Shown: positions 1 to 12,984, numbered from the stretch's first letter. The stretch is DNA of 64,000 nt from Ziziphus jujuba (GCF_031755915.1 NC_083386.1:19515001-19579000), one strand, 5' to 3'. Numbers and translations are program-made. The notes: generated from the sequence alone by a model not told the origin.

Positions 1-301
1 GATAGTTCACCCATCATAGGCATTCAAATTCAGAATGCCTTTCTACCTGAATTGTGTAGAAGGAACTTTCCAGAGCTTCAACTGCAAATAAATACATGTT
101 TAAAAATTAGATTTATCCCTAACAAATGAATTTAGAAACTCATTCACATGCTATCATCCAATATAATTTACTGAACAATGAATTACTAACATCAATAATT
201 TAAAAAACTCCAAGGAAATTAAAGAAGACAAAACATAAGTAAAAGAACAGGCTTTCTCATTGGCATTGTACAATTTTTATCGTAAACAGTTGTGAAGTAG
301 A
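1..301. other. Spacer, no gene seen
   Basis: AT-rich sequence with no convincing ORF. Its last five bases (297-301, GTAGA) are the likely target-site duplication of the solo LTR that follows. Confidence 0.5.
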
Positions 302-1429
302 TGATACGAACCTAGATCGACTTGCTTTTGTAATATATTAGCTCGGATCGAAATTAAGTTCAGATTCTAATGGTCACCTTGATCCCTAATCAACTTGTGA
401 TTAGAAATCTTAGTATATGTCGAAGACGCCACAATAGGTGATGGATGTCCTATTAATAAGTCAATCTAAAACACTCGATCTCTACTCGATGTTTTAGATG
501 TTCAAAGAGAATAAAGACAATTCTTCTCACAAATAATTTTTGAATAATAATATAAGCTGTCATTCCATTGAAAAATAAACCCTTAAATAGGCTAAAGTTA
601 CAAGAAATCAAACCCTAAAACAATTAGGTTAATTTCGGCCAACAGAGAAAGAGATTAGGAAAGTGCCGAATTTTTCTAAGTTTCCAAAACTAATTTGTAT
701 TAATTAATTCCTTAGTTTTGAAATATGAATTAATTAATTTACAATCAAAATAATAAAATATCAACCTTCCTAAATTGATTTTTCTAACAAATAATTAAAT
801 AAAAACCAAAATAAAAAACTATTTTCTCAAACAAAAAGTTAATTTTAGATTCGGAAAGTATTTAACTAGCTTTCTAAACAAGCTGTCTTTGTCTAATCAC
901 CGGCTAGTTTAGGCTCAAAATCACCTCCAATATACCATGTAGGATGCCAAATAGGATTAGAATTGGTTCCCACACGTTGCCATTGATTGGAATAAGCAAA
1001 GCTTGCTTGAAATGTAAGAAAGTCCTTCCCAATGCCAAAACTGCAAAAATTCATCCATACTGAAGACTTGTGCGCAAATGATGAACTTGGATGCCTTTGC
1101 TTCTGCCTTGATATGATTTCATGGCCTCTTGGTGAACTCAATCACGTTCATAAGCTAACAGACTAGTCCGTTGCTGTCCGGAGTTCATAGATGTACCAAA
1201 ACAGTGTCTTGGATCCATTTCTACCTTTATAACTTGGATGCATAGTACGGGCTTGGAATTTTCAAGTATTATCGTGCCTTCTTGAGATTTAATAACATCT
1301 TATGTGAAGCTAACCAGATTGTCCTTAAACCTCTTAGCTTGTGCCCTAGTAATTGGTCTCATCTTCAGTTGCACAGAATCAGCACTCCAGCGTATAATTG
1401 ATTGTATGGGTATAAGTGGATTCTTCTCA
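302..1429 (-). mobile_element. Solo LTR of a Ty3/gypsy-type retrotransposon
   Basis: Read on the minus strand, this 1128-bp block starts TGAGAAGAATCCAC and ends AGGTTCGTATCA. It aligns by eye over its whole length with the 1131-bp LTR of the gypsy element at 41-50 kb, including the segment encoding RPITRAQAKRF, the signal around the polyadenylation region and the GGTTCGTATCA terminus. It is flanked by GTAGA (297-301) and GTAGG (1430-1434), a five-base target-site duplication with one mismatch. No primer-binding site or internal region adjoins it, so it is a solo LTR left by LTR-LTR recombination. It is clearly more diverged from the nested gypsy LTRs than those are from each other, so it is an older insertion or a sister family. 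Confidence 0.82.
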
Positions 1430-3182
1430 GTAGGCATATGGTGTCACTTCATACTACCTATAAATCCTTTCAATTTTCACAATGGATCATATAAGAAAAC
1501 ATATACCGTTGTTCCTTTGCAAAATGATATAATAGATTGTCTTTTATACCTTGAAAATTATACTTTATCATGCAAAAGAAATAGAATTACTTATAACAAA
1601 GAAGAAATAATGCCATAAATAAGTATAACAATTTAAGAGGATAAGGTAATTACCTTTGCACACGTGAAAGGGCAGAGCAAATGAAAGGAAGCTAACGTTC
1701 CTATCACCTTGTGGGTCCGAGGTTATGAGTTCAATTCTCGCTCTAGTTGTGGCATGTGGTATACTCAATCTTGCTCATCCTTGATGGAAAAGGAAGCTAC
1801 AAAGGCTTCATATCATCTCGTCTTAACCTTGATAAGGTTGTAAGATAGGCTTAACCCTTGGGTTGATGAATCTCACGCAGAGATCCATTTTCTATTTACC
1901 AAAAAAAAAAAAAGCATGGTCTTAGCCTCTTTATAGACAAAAATGACCCTTGGTATCACAAAGAAGACGAAAATTCTTACATGTTTTAGGGATTGAAAGA
2001 ACATCAACACCATCAAACACCATACAAGAGCATCATGTAGCTTTGTCCTTCCAAATTTAAAGACAACAATCTTTGCCCCTTCTTTAAACCAAGACATTGA
2101 AGAAGCAATGGTTTTGTTCAATCTATTAATCAAATAAGATATAAGACGGGTTTTGTTTTTCTTTAGGGTCAGTTTCAATCAAAATCCCCATTAAATTGAA
2201 TTATTTATTATTTATTTATTTATTTTTGGGGCAACACTAAAAAAAATTGAATTGTTGATTATGAACATTGTTCTTTAATTAAATTGAGCCAATTTTTAGA
2301 TAACGAAAGAAAGTGATAATCAAACATGAAGCGCTTTTTTTTTTTTTTTTTTGGCCTCTAAAATTTCCATTCTAGAGTATGGTATTATTAAACCATTTTT
2401 TTTCCATTCTAAACTTTTGTTTAGTTAATAGCTAGCATTGCAGTTTCTTTTTTCTATTTTTTTTTTTTTTTAGGGTTACATTTTGCTAATATTTTTCTAA
2501 TGCACATTGTTCCACTAGAATTCAGAAAACACCATCAATGAATCTAAAAATATTTTACTTTTAACTGTTCGTATAAAAGAAAATTACAAAAAACAATAAT
2601 ATTTAAATTCAGAGTAAGTAAAATAAGTGTATTCTGTAAATTTTAACTTTCCGTGCAAATAATGAACTATTTTTTCTCTTAAGGATTTAAGGATTGACAT
2701 AACTATTGGTTTCTAAAATATAATTCAAAACTCTAGCATTAATATCCTCGTTAATAGGAAGAGAATTACATGTGGTTTGGATCTTTTTTTTTTTTTAATT
2801 TCTTTCATATAATAAGCAGATAATCTATTGGTAACAGAATGGAGGATAAGCGTTTCACTTATAATATCAATATTCGGACCAGAAAAAAATGTAGAGTACA
2901 AAACAATAAATAAAGAAAAAAAAAAGTTTTTGCTCAAAAAATTAAGGTGAAGCCACCATAAGGCATTTCAGATTAAAAATTACAAAGACACTAATCAAAA
3001 ACACCTTATCGACACTATTCAAAAACACCTGATAATGACATTCTTTGATAAGATAAACACTGGGATAGACTACTAATCATGGCCATCACATATTCCAACA
3101 TTACTAATCATGGCCATCATATATTCTAACATAATTCCACATTCCAAAAGCAGAGGAAGATATCATGCTAGGTTGAGAGTGT
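1430..3182. other. Intergenic spacer and RFC3 3' flank
   Basis: AT-rich with several poly-T/poly-A runs (for example near 2337-2353 and 2457-2472) and no supportable ORF. A 33-base direct duplication containing TAATCATGGCCATCA occurs near 3072 and 3105, just past the RFC3 stop codon, so it probably lies in or near the RFC3 3' UTR. Confidence 0.5.
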
Positions 3183-6100
3183 TCAGCCGAATGTTGCAAT
3201 GAGGAAAGCCTTATAAATGCTCATGAACTTGGCCACGAATGCTGCAAAAGAAAAAATCAATCCCATACGAACCAGATGGCGAGATATCATCTCAGAAAGG
3301 CAGTTTATATAATTGGTTTCTCTCTGAATTCCATGTTGTGGAGGGATTTCAGCTTTGTAACAAAAGAAGTGTGTGTGTGTGTGTCTGTGTGCGTGTGAGG
3401 GGGAGAGGCTTCAATGCTTTCATGTTAAACCATGATATATGCAAGGCTTTACACAAAAATAAACAAAATTATCTGAAACACCTAAAATCTGGGATGATCA
3501 TGAATAAAAATGCATAGTACTGGAGCATGCAACCAATGCCATGTATGTATATAATAACCTGCGTATGCTGCTACAAGTAAGAATATGAAGTGTAATTTCC
3601 ATTAATAAAAGAATGCTGATGATTGCAAGCAACAAATACTAGAACATAATATCACATGACTTATTATAAGCATAGCAACTGCACCAATGAGCTAAAAGAT
3701 TATACTAAAATTAAAGCATATGCTAGTAGTCATCTTGAGGATTGCATCTAATCAAGGAGAAAGACTTTGGTACAAAGGTTGCAACATGTGAAATATAAAA
3801 TAAACCACCAATCACAAGACAGTTATTTTTAATGATATCATCACTTTCATAAGCATATAAGACCTACAAAATAATTATTATTATAAGTTCAGTAATAAAG
3901 CACGCTTTAAGGCAATTCAACATCCTATAATAGTTATCAGAAATATCAGAATACCTTCTAGGTGAAATATTGCTTTTTGTCCAAGACGCATCCTGTGTTC
4001 CTATCAATTTCAAAAAAGCAGTAAGTGAGAATTGAGAGGACGAAGAAATCATCACAACAAGCTGATATATAGGCCCATGTCACCAACAAACTCCCAACCC
4101 CACCTTTCTTCTTCCTTAGTTTTTCTTTTTTTTTTTTTTCCCTTTTTTTTTTTTTTCCATAAATGAAACAGTCGCTATTTGAGTTATTCATCAAAATAAT
4201 AGCCCCTTTATTAGCAATTTCTTTTTCTTTTCTTTTTTTTTTTTTTTCTTTCTTAAAACCAAAAGTTCATTTTGTGTGCCTGTGTTACTATATTGTTGAG
4301 TCCGTTTCCCTTTTTCTCTGGGAAAATTACAAAGTTTAGGTAAATTACTTAATTTTTTGGCTCAAAGTAAAGATATCTATACGATAATGAAATCAGTGCT
4401 ACTATATCGTTGAGTCTATTTCCCTTTTTCTCTAGGAAAATTACAAAGTTAACATAAATTACTTAATTTTTTGGCTCAAAGTAAAGATATCTATGTGATC
4501 ATGAAATCAAATGATTTCTCTGCACCAATTTAGTGGGGAAAAAGACAAAATTTCCCGTTAGCATAAACCCTCAAAACATTACTAGTTTGTACAAAAGAGA
4601 CTATAGTACATAAGAGGGAAATAAAATGAACGTACATAATATGCTGCCCAGTGGCAGACCTCATGCTTCAATTCTATGTCCAATTTCTTCAATAATTCGT
4701 AAAGCAGCCTCTGAGCCAACAATGAAAATATACTTCAACCAAAGTGAGAAAAAGTAATACAATCATTGTAAAGAATGCGAAACGAAAACTTTACCTTCAA
4801 GATGATTTCTGGAGGAATACAATTTACAAGTAACTCATACAACTTAAGTCGAACCTGATAAAGCCTAGTGCATAGAGACAACTCTTTGATTAGAAAGTAT
4901 GAAGTAAAACATCACAAGAAAATGTAGATCATCCCAAACTATCAAAGTAAAAAATATAAACCGACACATTCGCAAGAGAATAAGAAACTATCTAAAATTC
5001 CTCTGCTGTTTATATGATTCACTGCCAGAATATGAAAACCCGTACATTAGACTCATATAATTTCATACCAAATTTACACATACGGAAAAAAAAAATTAAA
5101 AAAATTAAAAAATAAAAAAGAAAGAAGAAGAAGAAGAAGAAGAAGAAGAAGAAGAAGAAGAAGAAGAAGAAAAGAAAAGAAGATAGAGAAGGGAAAATAA
5201 TAGAGAGAAAGACAAACAAAATATCTAAAATGTTATACAAAAAGGTTTGGTTCCCAAAATCTCGTACAAGGATAGCACATGTATAATAAAATTGATGGTT
5301 TTTGTTATATCGCATTTGCTTGAAAACTTGGGTTTATTCAAAATAAAATAAAAGCAGCTGGCAGACGCTAAAGTAGCTAGACTCAATTATCCATATGGTG
5401 TCATATTATAAGATACATAAAAACAGACACCTTTTTGGGCTCTGCTCCTTCATTATGTCAGATGCAATTTCAGAGATGTATTCCTCCCAATCCATTGGTG
5501 GTATTGATTGGTTGCTTGTGAAAGGATATCTGTACCATATGCACAATACATAAACGTTACACAGTTGAAAGAGCGTAGATATCAAGAACTGCTTGATATC
5601 TAAGCACTGCAAAGACAGGAACAGAGAAGAAAAAGAATCTTGACACAACTACTGATTACTTAGACGAGAGGTGGAGCATTACTGTTGTACACGGCAAGTC
5701 TCAAATGATAATATAGCTCTTCTTAAACTCCGATTTGATTTTTCAGCTATACGAGCAGCAAATCCAGATGGAATTTGCAGTCCTTCTTTCTTCCCAATGA
5801 ACTCCAGTACCTTAACAATCTGCCATTTAGAATGCAAAACAAACATGTTATGAAGCACAGCAGTAGTGACATTAACAGTCTCACTGATAAAACCAACATT
5901 GTCAAATATCACCTTAACAATTAGGAAGTCAGTGACTTCACAGGATTACTAATCTAAAAGAGGGGTCGCCATGGACCATGGTTGAGGAATTCAGCAATAT
6001 TTGTTGAATCAGTAAAGAGATATGTAAACGTATTTTTTGCTATTATAAAAAAAAAATATGTACAAGCATGCTATAGAAAACAAAAGAGGGCTCCTAATGA

Positions 6101-8872
6101 CACATGAATTCCCATTTTATGCGTCAAAACTGAAAATTCCTTCTTGACATCATGAAATAATACTCCATACCAATAACTAACAAAAGACATTAGTTATAAA
6201 TAAAACCAAAAAACAAAAGACATTAGTTGATCAGTAAATCTATAATCCTATCATAATTCAGCATCCTCCACAATGAGGGGATCATATTTAATGTTTAACA
6301 CAAGCATATTGTCAATTGGAATATACTATTATTCTGTTTGAATATCATATCCCACGAGGATGTTGTCTGTAATTGGAATTTTGATTAATCTTGAGTAACA
6401 AACTTAGGGTCAAATTATGTCAAGATATTTCTGAAGCTGAAAGGAAAGCTAATCAAGTTGTGTGATGAGGCTATGTACTTTTGGACAACGAGTAATTAAA
6501 CCAGACACCATATCAAATGAGATACTTATCCACCTGTTCTTCTGTTGGTGCTTTGATTCTGACATTTAGACACCTGGACCTGATGGCTTCAGTAACCTTT
6601 GAAGAGCTGTTACAGCATAATATTAGCCGGCAATAAGTGCTATACTTCTCCATTGTTCTCCGAAGAGAATGCTGTGCTTCTCTCGATAGTTTGTCAACCT
6701 CATTGAGAACCAAAACTGAAATTAAAGAAGAGAACATAGCATCAGTTTAAAGAAGAAATTTCAGGTCCAGGTGTGGAAGTTAAAAAGGAATCTTGTGTGT
6801 GTGCTCATTAATAAACAAAAGGACTATTTAAAAAGAAGAAGCAGGGAAGGAGAAAGGAGGAAGAAGGAAATCATTCCTGTTAAGGACTAGTAAACAACAC
6901 TAATAACCATTTGGACAACAAGTAACCATAAGATTTATATAAAAAATAATAAATAAATAAAAACTGCCAGTAAATACTTGAAAATAATAATATAACTTAC
7001 CCAACCATGAAAACATCCAAATATACAATAGTCATGCTAAATGAAACGCATGTAAATTTTCCTAAATTACCTTTAAATCCCTTTTTCCCTTTTGTGTCAA
7101 TTGGTCTATTCTTGGCCATTTCTTTAATTATCTCTTGAACAATATATCTGTCCTGAAATCCTGCATCACTGGGATTCAGTTCCACATGGTTGGTGCTTGA
7201 CAATGTTGTTAGCTCTAAATCAATGTTTCTACTTCCAGCCTGCAAGAAATCATAGAAGTGTCTATTTAGAATGTCCTAACAATAAAGGTATCAGACATGC
7301 ATACTCAAAGAATGCGACAACCCATATCCATATTCACAATTTGAACAAAGGCAACACTATAAACTAGTAAAGCCCTTTTTATGTAAATGTTATCAAAATT
7401 CAAAGTCACATACTTCAAATAAAACATGCATGAGTAACTACATAATTTTTACCTTCAAAAACACTCTATTAAAAGCCACAAGATAGCTGTTTTTCAATTC
7501 AAAAGCATCTTCATAAAAGATTTAAAACATTTTACATAATATCATTCCCTCATACCAGAACTCTTTCCAAGAATGACTATGTCTTTTGCTAGAAACACAA
7601 TCTTTTTACAAAAAGCAAATGAAAATACAAGGATGGCTAGTAACCCCACCTTTTCAGGTGTTCAGAGTGTATGAATAAAACTTAACATTTGTCAAGCGAT
7701 CTTATAAACCACGCTTTCACCAAAATTATCTTTTAGAGAATATCTTTTTCAAGGAAAAAATCAAATCTCAGAGCTGAAAAAGTAGTTTATTCTCCCAATC
7801 TAACAAAAGAGGCATAAAGCTTTCTAAACATAAGATATTAATTGCTCCATTAAAAACTGGAATGCATTAAAATAAAAGTTGTGAAATAATGATACCAATT
7901 CATTATCCTGGTATGTTTTCTCACATTGCTAGGAATGACAATTGTACATTGACAAATCCTAACCTACTTTACAACAAAAAATATTTTAAGAGTAGTAAAT
8001 TGCATGTTCTATTACATAATGCTATGGTTATTTTAACAGTAATTTACATATTAAAAAAAAAGGGAGCTTACTTCAACTTTCCAGGTCCTATTTTCCACCT
8101 TCACCTGAAACCAAAATGAAGAAAATTTCTCAAACCACATACAGGTATAATAGGTATCAAATAAAACAAGCCAAAAAAAGAAATCAATAAATAAAATAAC
8201 TTAAGAGTTATAGAGATAATGATTCCTACAAACTTCTGCTACTTACAACTCGTTAGCAGGCTCACTGAAGCTACATATATCACATATTTCCTTTTCTTCG
8301 TACTATTAAAACCTTTCTCAAATTATACCAAGTTTCTTCAAGACTTTTTTTCTTATTTAACTGGAACCGTTCTTGACCATACCCAATAACGAAGTAGAAG
8401 AAAAACGAAGAGGTTATTTCTTTTTGTTTTCTAGTACTTTCCCAGTAGACAAACAAAAGGGTAAGAGGCACATATCTGAAGGGGGAAAAAAAAAAAAATC
8501 CCAAAGTTTTGGTTCCGTTTTGTAAGCATATGTTTTGAAAGATGTTAGAAAGGGCAGACCTTCTCAGCACTGGGTCCGAACATCTGGCAAATGATGGCCA
8601 TGATTAGGGTTTTCTTGCCAGAACCAGACGGGCCATAGAAGAGCAAATGCGGACAGTCCTGCTCAGTCACCTATACAAATTGAAACCCAAAAATCACAAA
8701 TAAAAGAAACGAAAACTAAGAATAGCAAAAATTTAGGGAAATTGGAAGCGGAAAAGTAGAAGAGAGTCGAGAGAAAAAAAGAGGGTACGAGCTTCTTGAG
8801 GTTTTGGGCAACGTCTTGATGGACCATGATCTGGTCTAGGGTTCTGGGACGGTACTTGTCTACCCACAACAT
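3183..8872 (-). CDS. RFC3: Replication factor C subunit 3 (small clamp-loader subunit), 11 exons
   Basis: Subunit of the nuclear RFC clamp loader, which opens PCNA and loads it on primer-template DNA in replication and repair. The CDS joins minus-strand exons 8789-8872, 8560-8670, 8072-8104, 7071-7239, 6534-6715, 5683-5819, 5431-5529, 4795-4864, 4636-4710, 3955-4000 and 3183-3241. All introns are GT-AG, all phases agree, and the total is 1065 nt (354 aa plus stop), matching the roughly 354 aa I recall for plant RFC3. The protein begins MLWVDKYRP (RFC box II type). Walker A is GPSGSGKKT (residues 41-49), the Walker B region is VLVLNEVD (133-140), and the SRC sensor-1 motif is at 179-181. It ends in the conserved helical collar, finishing LIATFG. 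No stops or frameshifts are present, so the gene looks functional. Exon 8 is only phase-consistent if it starts at GCTTTATCAG (4864). Confidence 0.96.
3369..3397. repeat. (GT)n microsatellite in RFC3 intron 10
   Basis: Interrupted GT/GC dinucleotide tract between exon 11 (3183-3241) and exon 10 (3955-4000) of RFC3. Confidence 0.8.
4282..4509. repeat. 114-bp tandem duplication in RFC3 intron 9
   Basis: Two adjacent copies (about 4282-4395 and 4396-4509) share GTTGAGTC, TTTCCCTTTTTCTCT and GGCTCAAAGTAAAGATATCT with a few substitutions. They lie between exons 10 and 9 and do not disturb the splice sites. Confidence 0.8.
5122..5169. repeat. (AAG)n triplet repeat in RFC3 intron 7
   Basis: About 16 uninterrupted AAG triplets on the plus strand, which is TTC repeats in the RFC3 transcript. 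They sit in the intron between exon 8 (4795-4864) and exon 7 (5431-5529). The long poly-F/poly-L reading frame here is only the translation of this tract. Confidence 0.9.
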
Positions 8873-8956
8873 CTTCTTCTTCTTTTTGTTCCAAAATCCC
8901 AAACTGAGAGAAAGCCCCCAACACCTCAACTCGGAAAAGATCTGCAACTAGTAAAA

Positions 8957-9010
8957 GTGGCGGGAATTTAAAATGGATATCGCTGTTTTCTTGTTTGGTG
9001 TGCGGGAAAA
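8957..9010 (-). promoter_or_regulatory. Two E2F-like sites upstream of RFC3
   Basis: On the RFC3 sense strand, TTCCCGCC lies near 8958-8965 and TTTCCCGC lies at 9002-9009. These are about 85-95 and 130 bases upstream of the start codon. The second is an exact match to the E2F consensus TTTSSCGC; the first is a close variant. E2F control of plant DNA-replication genes is established, so S-phase regulation of RFC3 is a reasonable inference, but no binding is shown here. Confidence 0.65.
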
Positions 9011-11127
9011 AATATAAACAGAACTAAAAATCGGGGTTCCCCGAATCCATACCCGCCTTTTACGGGTTCCGAATCCGAAACTGAACCGGATATGATTAAA
9101 AAACTATATATCCGTATATTTTGTTTTGATATTTAAAATATATATGTATATGATTATCATATGGTAGCTTAATGCTCTTGGTAATGATTTTTCTCACATT
9201 AACTGTCTTTAATTTGCTAACATCATGGCATATACTAAATAAATTTTAGGGTTAATTTCGTCTGTAATTTTTGAGATTTATCTTAGTTTAAATTTAATCC
9301 CTTAATTTAACATTTCAGTTAAAAAATTTTTTTGAATTCTGTTTACAATGTCTTAATCCATATCATATATGACATCTTGAATTACTTTTTAAACCCTTGC
9401 TTGTTTTAAAAATTGATTTACTAACAAACTAAATTTGTTGACTACAAGAAAAATAATAACTAATGAAGATATCCCAAAAAATATAATAAAATTATGAAAA
9501 AATCAATAACCTGCATAAACTGAAATATATATTTACTCTTAAATATGTATACAAATTTGTAACTTTTTATGTTTTATTTTTATTTATGGTCCAAAAAACA
9601 CAGGCTTTTAATAAGTCAAAAATTTAGATAATGTAAAAAAAAAAAAAATCTATATTTTAATTAGTAAAAAATTAAGATAAGGTAAAAATCAGAATAAATT
9701 TATTGACTTCAATTTTATATAGTTGACATAGATTTCTCTTTCTTCTTTTCTATATTGTTAAAAAAAGAAAAAAAAAAGAAAGAAAAGAAAACACAACCAA
9801 ATTTTACAGAGTTCCCAACAATCAAATTCTATACAATTAATACAAATGAAAGTGATAATTTTTTTCTTATATTAATGAAATAGATAAATTTTAATAATGA
9901 AAAAGAATAAATTGTGAATTAACTATATGATAATTTTAATTAGATAATTTTTTAAATGAACAAAAATATATCCTGTAATCTTTTTTATTTTTGCAAAAAA
10001 ATCTTGAATTGAAAGAAAAATATAAAAAAATTATAATACAAATATAACAAACCCCTGTGCACCGTAGTGGTCAAAATATCCAAAGCAAACTTATCATCGG
10101 TAAGGTATCCCTACACTTTAGCTTCATAAAAAGCAGTTGGTTTAGGTTGTTCATCTCTTTCGAAATTGGTTTCCAGTTCTAGAGTGATATAGTATATGAT
10201 ATTCACTTGGGATTCCAAATTAACCTTCAAAATTCTCTTAAACCTCACTATATCTGCAACCTACATGATACAAACACAACCTTTTTCATTACTACAAACT
10301 TTTATTTATATCTAAAAAAAAAAAAAAAAAAAAAACAAAGAAAAACCTCAATTTTCAAATTAATTAAAAAATTAAAAAATCACATATATAATATATAAAT
10401 GTTCTGTCCAAATTGCGAAAAGTGAATTAGGGATAAACTAAGCGAGTGTAAAACATTAAACCAGTTTTTTCATGGTTTTGCATTGCATCACCCTCCGTTA
10501 GTTCCAGTGAGCACAGTTTTGTCCACCGCATGTATTTAACAAATGGTATTCTCGCCAAATTCACATTACACTTTTTTTTTTTTTAGTGCTTTATATTACA
10601 AAATAAAATAAAAAATACAATTCAACATGCCTTTTTTCTTGGATACTAACTTTATATATCTTATTCATTAAAAAAAAAAAAATCTCTTGTAAAAAATGAA
10701 CCAAAATAAATTGTCAGTAAAAACCAAAAAATCCAAATCGGCTAATAAAGTATTTTAATCCCAAAAAATCAACAATATATCGGAAACAAACATAAAATTT
10801 GAGCAAAAAAGACGCATAGTAACAGTTAAGAGAGCACCTCAAACATAAAAGCTTTACACGACCAAAAAGAGTGTAAAAGAACTGAAAAAGGATTATGACA
10901 CACAAAAACTCTGTGATGCTCTAGAGAATGATAAATATTTAGTACTACAAAACTACAGGATATATCTGCGGTGCAGCCTACATGATAGAATTAACACAAC
11001 TTGCCATTGCTACAAAACATCAATTTTCAATATAAAAAAGAGAAAAACCCCAATTTTCAATAAAAAAGAGAAACTCCCAACTTTAATGATAAAAAAGTGA
11101 AAAAAAAAAGGAATTGCAGAGATTACA
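9011..11127. other. AT-rich intergenic spacer
   Basis: No gene recognised. It holds long A/T runs (for example 10314-10335) and the rest of the RFC3 promoter region. Short ORFs here are low complexity. Confidence 0.5.
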
Positions 11128-11225
11128 TTACATTTTGGTATACTCTTCAACTGCGAAATCAACAACTTCTTCTACGTGTTCTTCATCAAGGGAAGATGGT
11201 CGAATAGCATAGGCTATGGTAGAAG
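11128..11225 (-). CDS. Possible orphan terminal exon, product unknown
   Basis: A minus-strand 98-nt block follows a pyrimidine-rich stretch ending in an acceptor-like CTGATCCAG. It reads, after two carried bases, as 31 codons and a TAA stop, ending with DFAVEEYTKM. The composition is protein-like (acidic, amphipathic, no low complexity), unlike the surrounding spacer, and the splice phase is internally consistent. I do not recognise the family and find no convincing upstream exon at higher coordinates before the hAT element at 11.7 kb. It may be a fragment captured by a transposon, a gene broken by insertions, or the last exon of a gene with a very long intron. Confidence 0.35.
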
Positions 11226-11693
11226 CTGGATCAGAAAACGAAAAGAAGCCTTAATCAATTTAATAAACAATAATTCAGGTAAATTAGTTCGATCTAGCTA
11301 GAAGAAAAAGAAAAATAGGTAACAAATATTTAAAGGCTTGAAAATCAAAAAATACATCTATGAATGGACAAGGGTGGAGTATCGAGCATAATACTCCATC
11401 CGACTCCAGCTTTTGACTCTAGCTTCTGCCTTACAAGGATACTCGTGGACTTGAGCTTCGGCAGACGTGTTTTTTTTTTTTTTTTTTTTTTTTTTGAGAA
11501 ACCGAGGAGATTATGGGATTTTCAAAATACGGGTAAAAAAAAATTTAATTAATTAATATATAAAGAGGAGAGTGAGTAAGAAAATTGTGAGGTGTTTTTT
11601 TTTTTTTAAATAATGAGAAAATTGTGAGGTGTTTTTTTTTTTTTTTAAATAATGACGTGTTAATAAGGTGGCATCCTATATAGTTGCCATGTC
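11226..11693. other. Spacer with long poly-T tracts
   Basis: No gene seen. It holds a T-run at about 11470-11495 and a short duplicated motif around GAGAAAATTGTGAGGTG (about 11578 and 11614). The last eight bases (11686-11693, GCCATGTC) are the left target-site duplication of the next element. Confidence 0.5.
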
Positions 11694-12374
11694 TATGGGT
11701 GGATATGGATTAGATTTGTTCGATTTTGGATTAAAATATAATCCAATTTATATTTTTCGATTTACCTAATAGAAAAATCAAATCCAAACCATTGAATCTT
11801 TAAATCCAAACCATTTATAATCAATTTGATTTTGATTAATTATTCGGTTTGGAACTTATTAGTTTATAAATATATAATATAAATTAAAAAATTTTCAAAC
11901 ATAAAATATAAATAATAAATTATAATTATCTAAATATAAAATACAATTAGGGTAATCCAACATAGAATAAAATATAAGATTGCAATCTATAAGTATGCAA
12001 TCTATAATATCCAGCAACATTCATCAATGTTAACTGAGAGCTGGTGGTGGTGATGGTCATAACTTGGTAATGGTGATGGTAGAGCAAGGCAACATAAAGC
12101 AGGCTGTTTAGGGTTTATTTAGGGATATGTTAAAAAAATATTAAAAATTGATATATAAAATGTAAAAAAATATATAATTCTTAATCATATAATATACATT
12201 TGGGTTGGATTGTATTGGATTTATATTTCCAACTCGATAACCGATCCAATCCAAAAAATTTATAATATTTTGAACCTAATCTAACTAATTTATGTAAGAA
12301 ATCCAATTTAAACTACTAAAAATAGATTGGATTGGTCGGTTTAAATGAGTTGGGTTAGATTTTGCCCAAACCTA
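11694..12374. mobile_element. Non-autonomous hAT-type element, 681 bp
   Basis: Perfect 8-bp target-site duplication GCCATGTC at 11686-11693 and 12375-12382, the length typical of hAT. The ends are imperfect inverted repeats: the left starts TATGGGTGGATATGGATT and the right, reverse complemented, starts TAGGTTTGGGCAAAATCT, close to the TAGGG(G/T)TGGG termini of plant hAT MITEs. The interior is AT-rich with repeated words such as ATCCAATC and no transposase ORF. Confidence 0.75.
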
Positions 12375-12984
12375 GCCATGTCATATAACAAAATGTTAAA
12401 AAGAATATGATTTTATATATTTGCCTCTAATCCACTAATTTTAACGGAACAAACCTAGCTGAGGAATTGTCGTTAATTTGCATAAAACTTGGATGGCGAA
12501 TTTTGAATTAGCCAAAACTCTAAGGATTGCAAATGAAATTTACCCTAAATTTTATGGGATTTTCTTTGTTGTTATTTATTTTGATTTCTTTCAAATTTAT
12601 TATATAGTTTTCAACTAATTATTCGTTAAAAAAGGAATAGTCATGATCCGTTATAATAATTATTAAAAAATTGAATGATATATATTACCAATCCAACGAA
12701 ATCAATATGGAACAATAATGCAAAAGGTCTTAGAAATAGCAGGTACATGCGACAAGAACGTCAACACATATTCAAAAGAAATCAAACCAATTTCAAAAAT
12801 TAAAACCCCAAACCTTTGTGGCCCCTCTTCCTAACTGCTTAATTAATTGAAACCCAAAATATTGAGCAAAAAATAGAAATCAAATTAAACTTGCAATAGA
12901 AGAAACCAACAAATAAACACACAAAAAATGAAATGAAGGATATGAAACCTCAATTCTAACTAAGGGATAGAAATGACTAAATAT
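12375..12984. other. AT-rich spacer
   Basis: No gene recognised. The last eight bases (12977-12984, CTAAATAT) are the left duplication of the following element. Confidence 0.5.

Noticed and set aside
893..1141. 82-codon minus-strand ORF with ordinary amino-acid composition
   Set aside because: It lies wholly inside the solo gypsy LTR and has no counterpart kept open in the other LTRs at the same place.
5019..5315. 98-codon minus-strand ORF rich in Phe and Leu
   Set aside because: It is the translation of the TTC triplet tract inside RFC3 intron 7.
8600..8625. Telo-box-like TTAGGGTTTT near the start of RFC3
   Set aside because: It lies in coding exon 2, where the sequence is explained by the protein.
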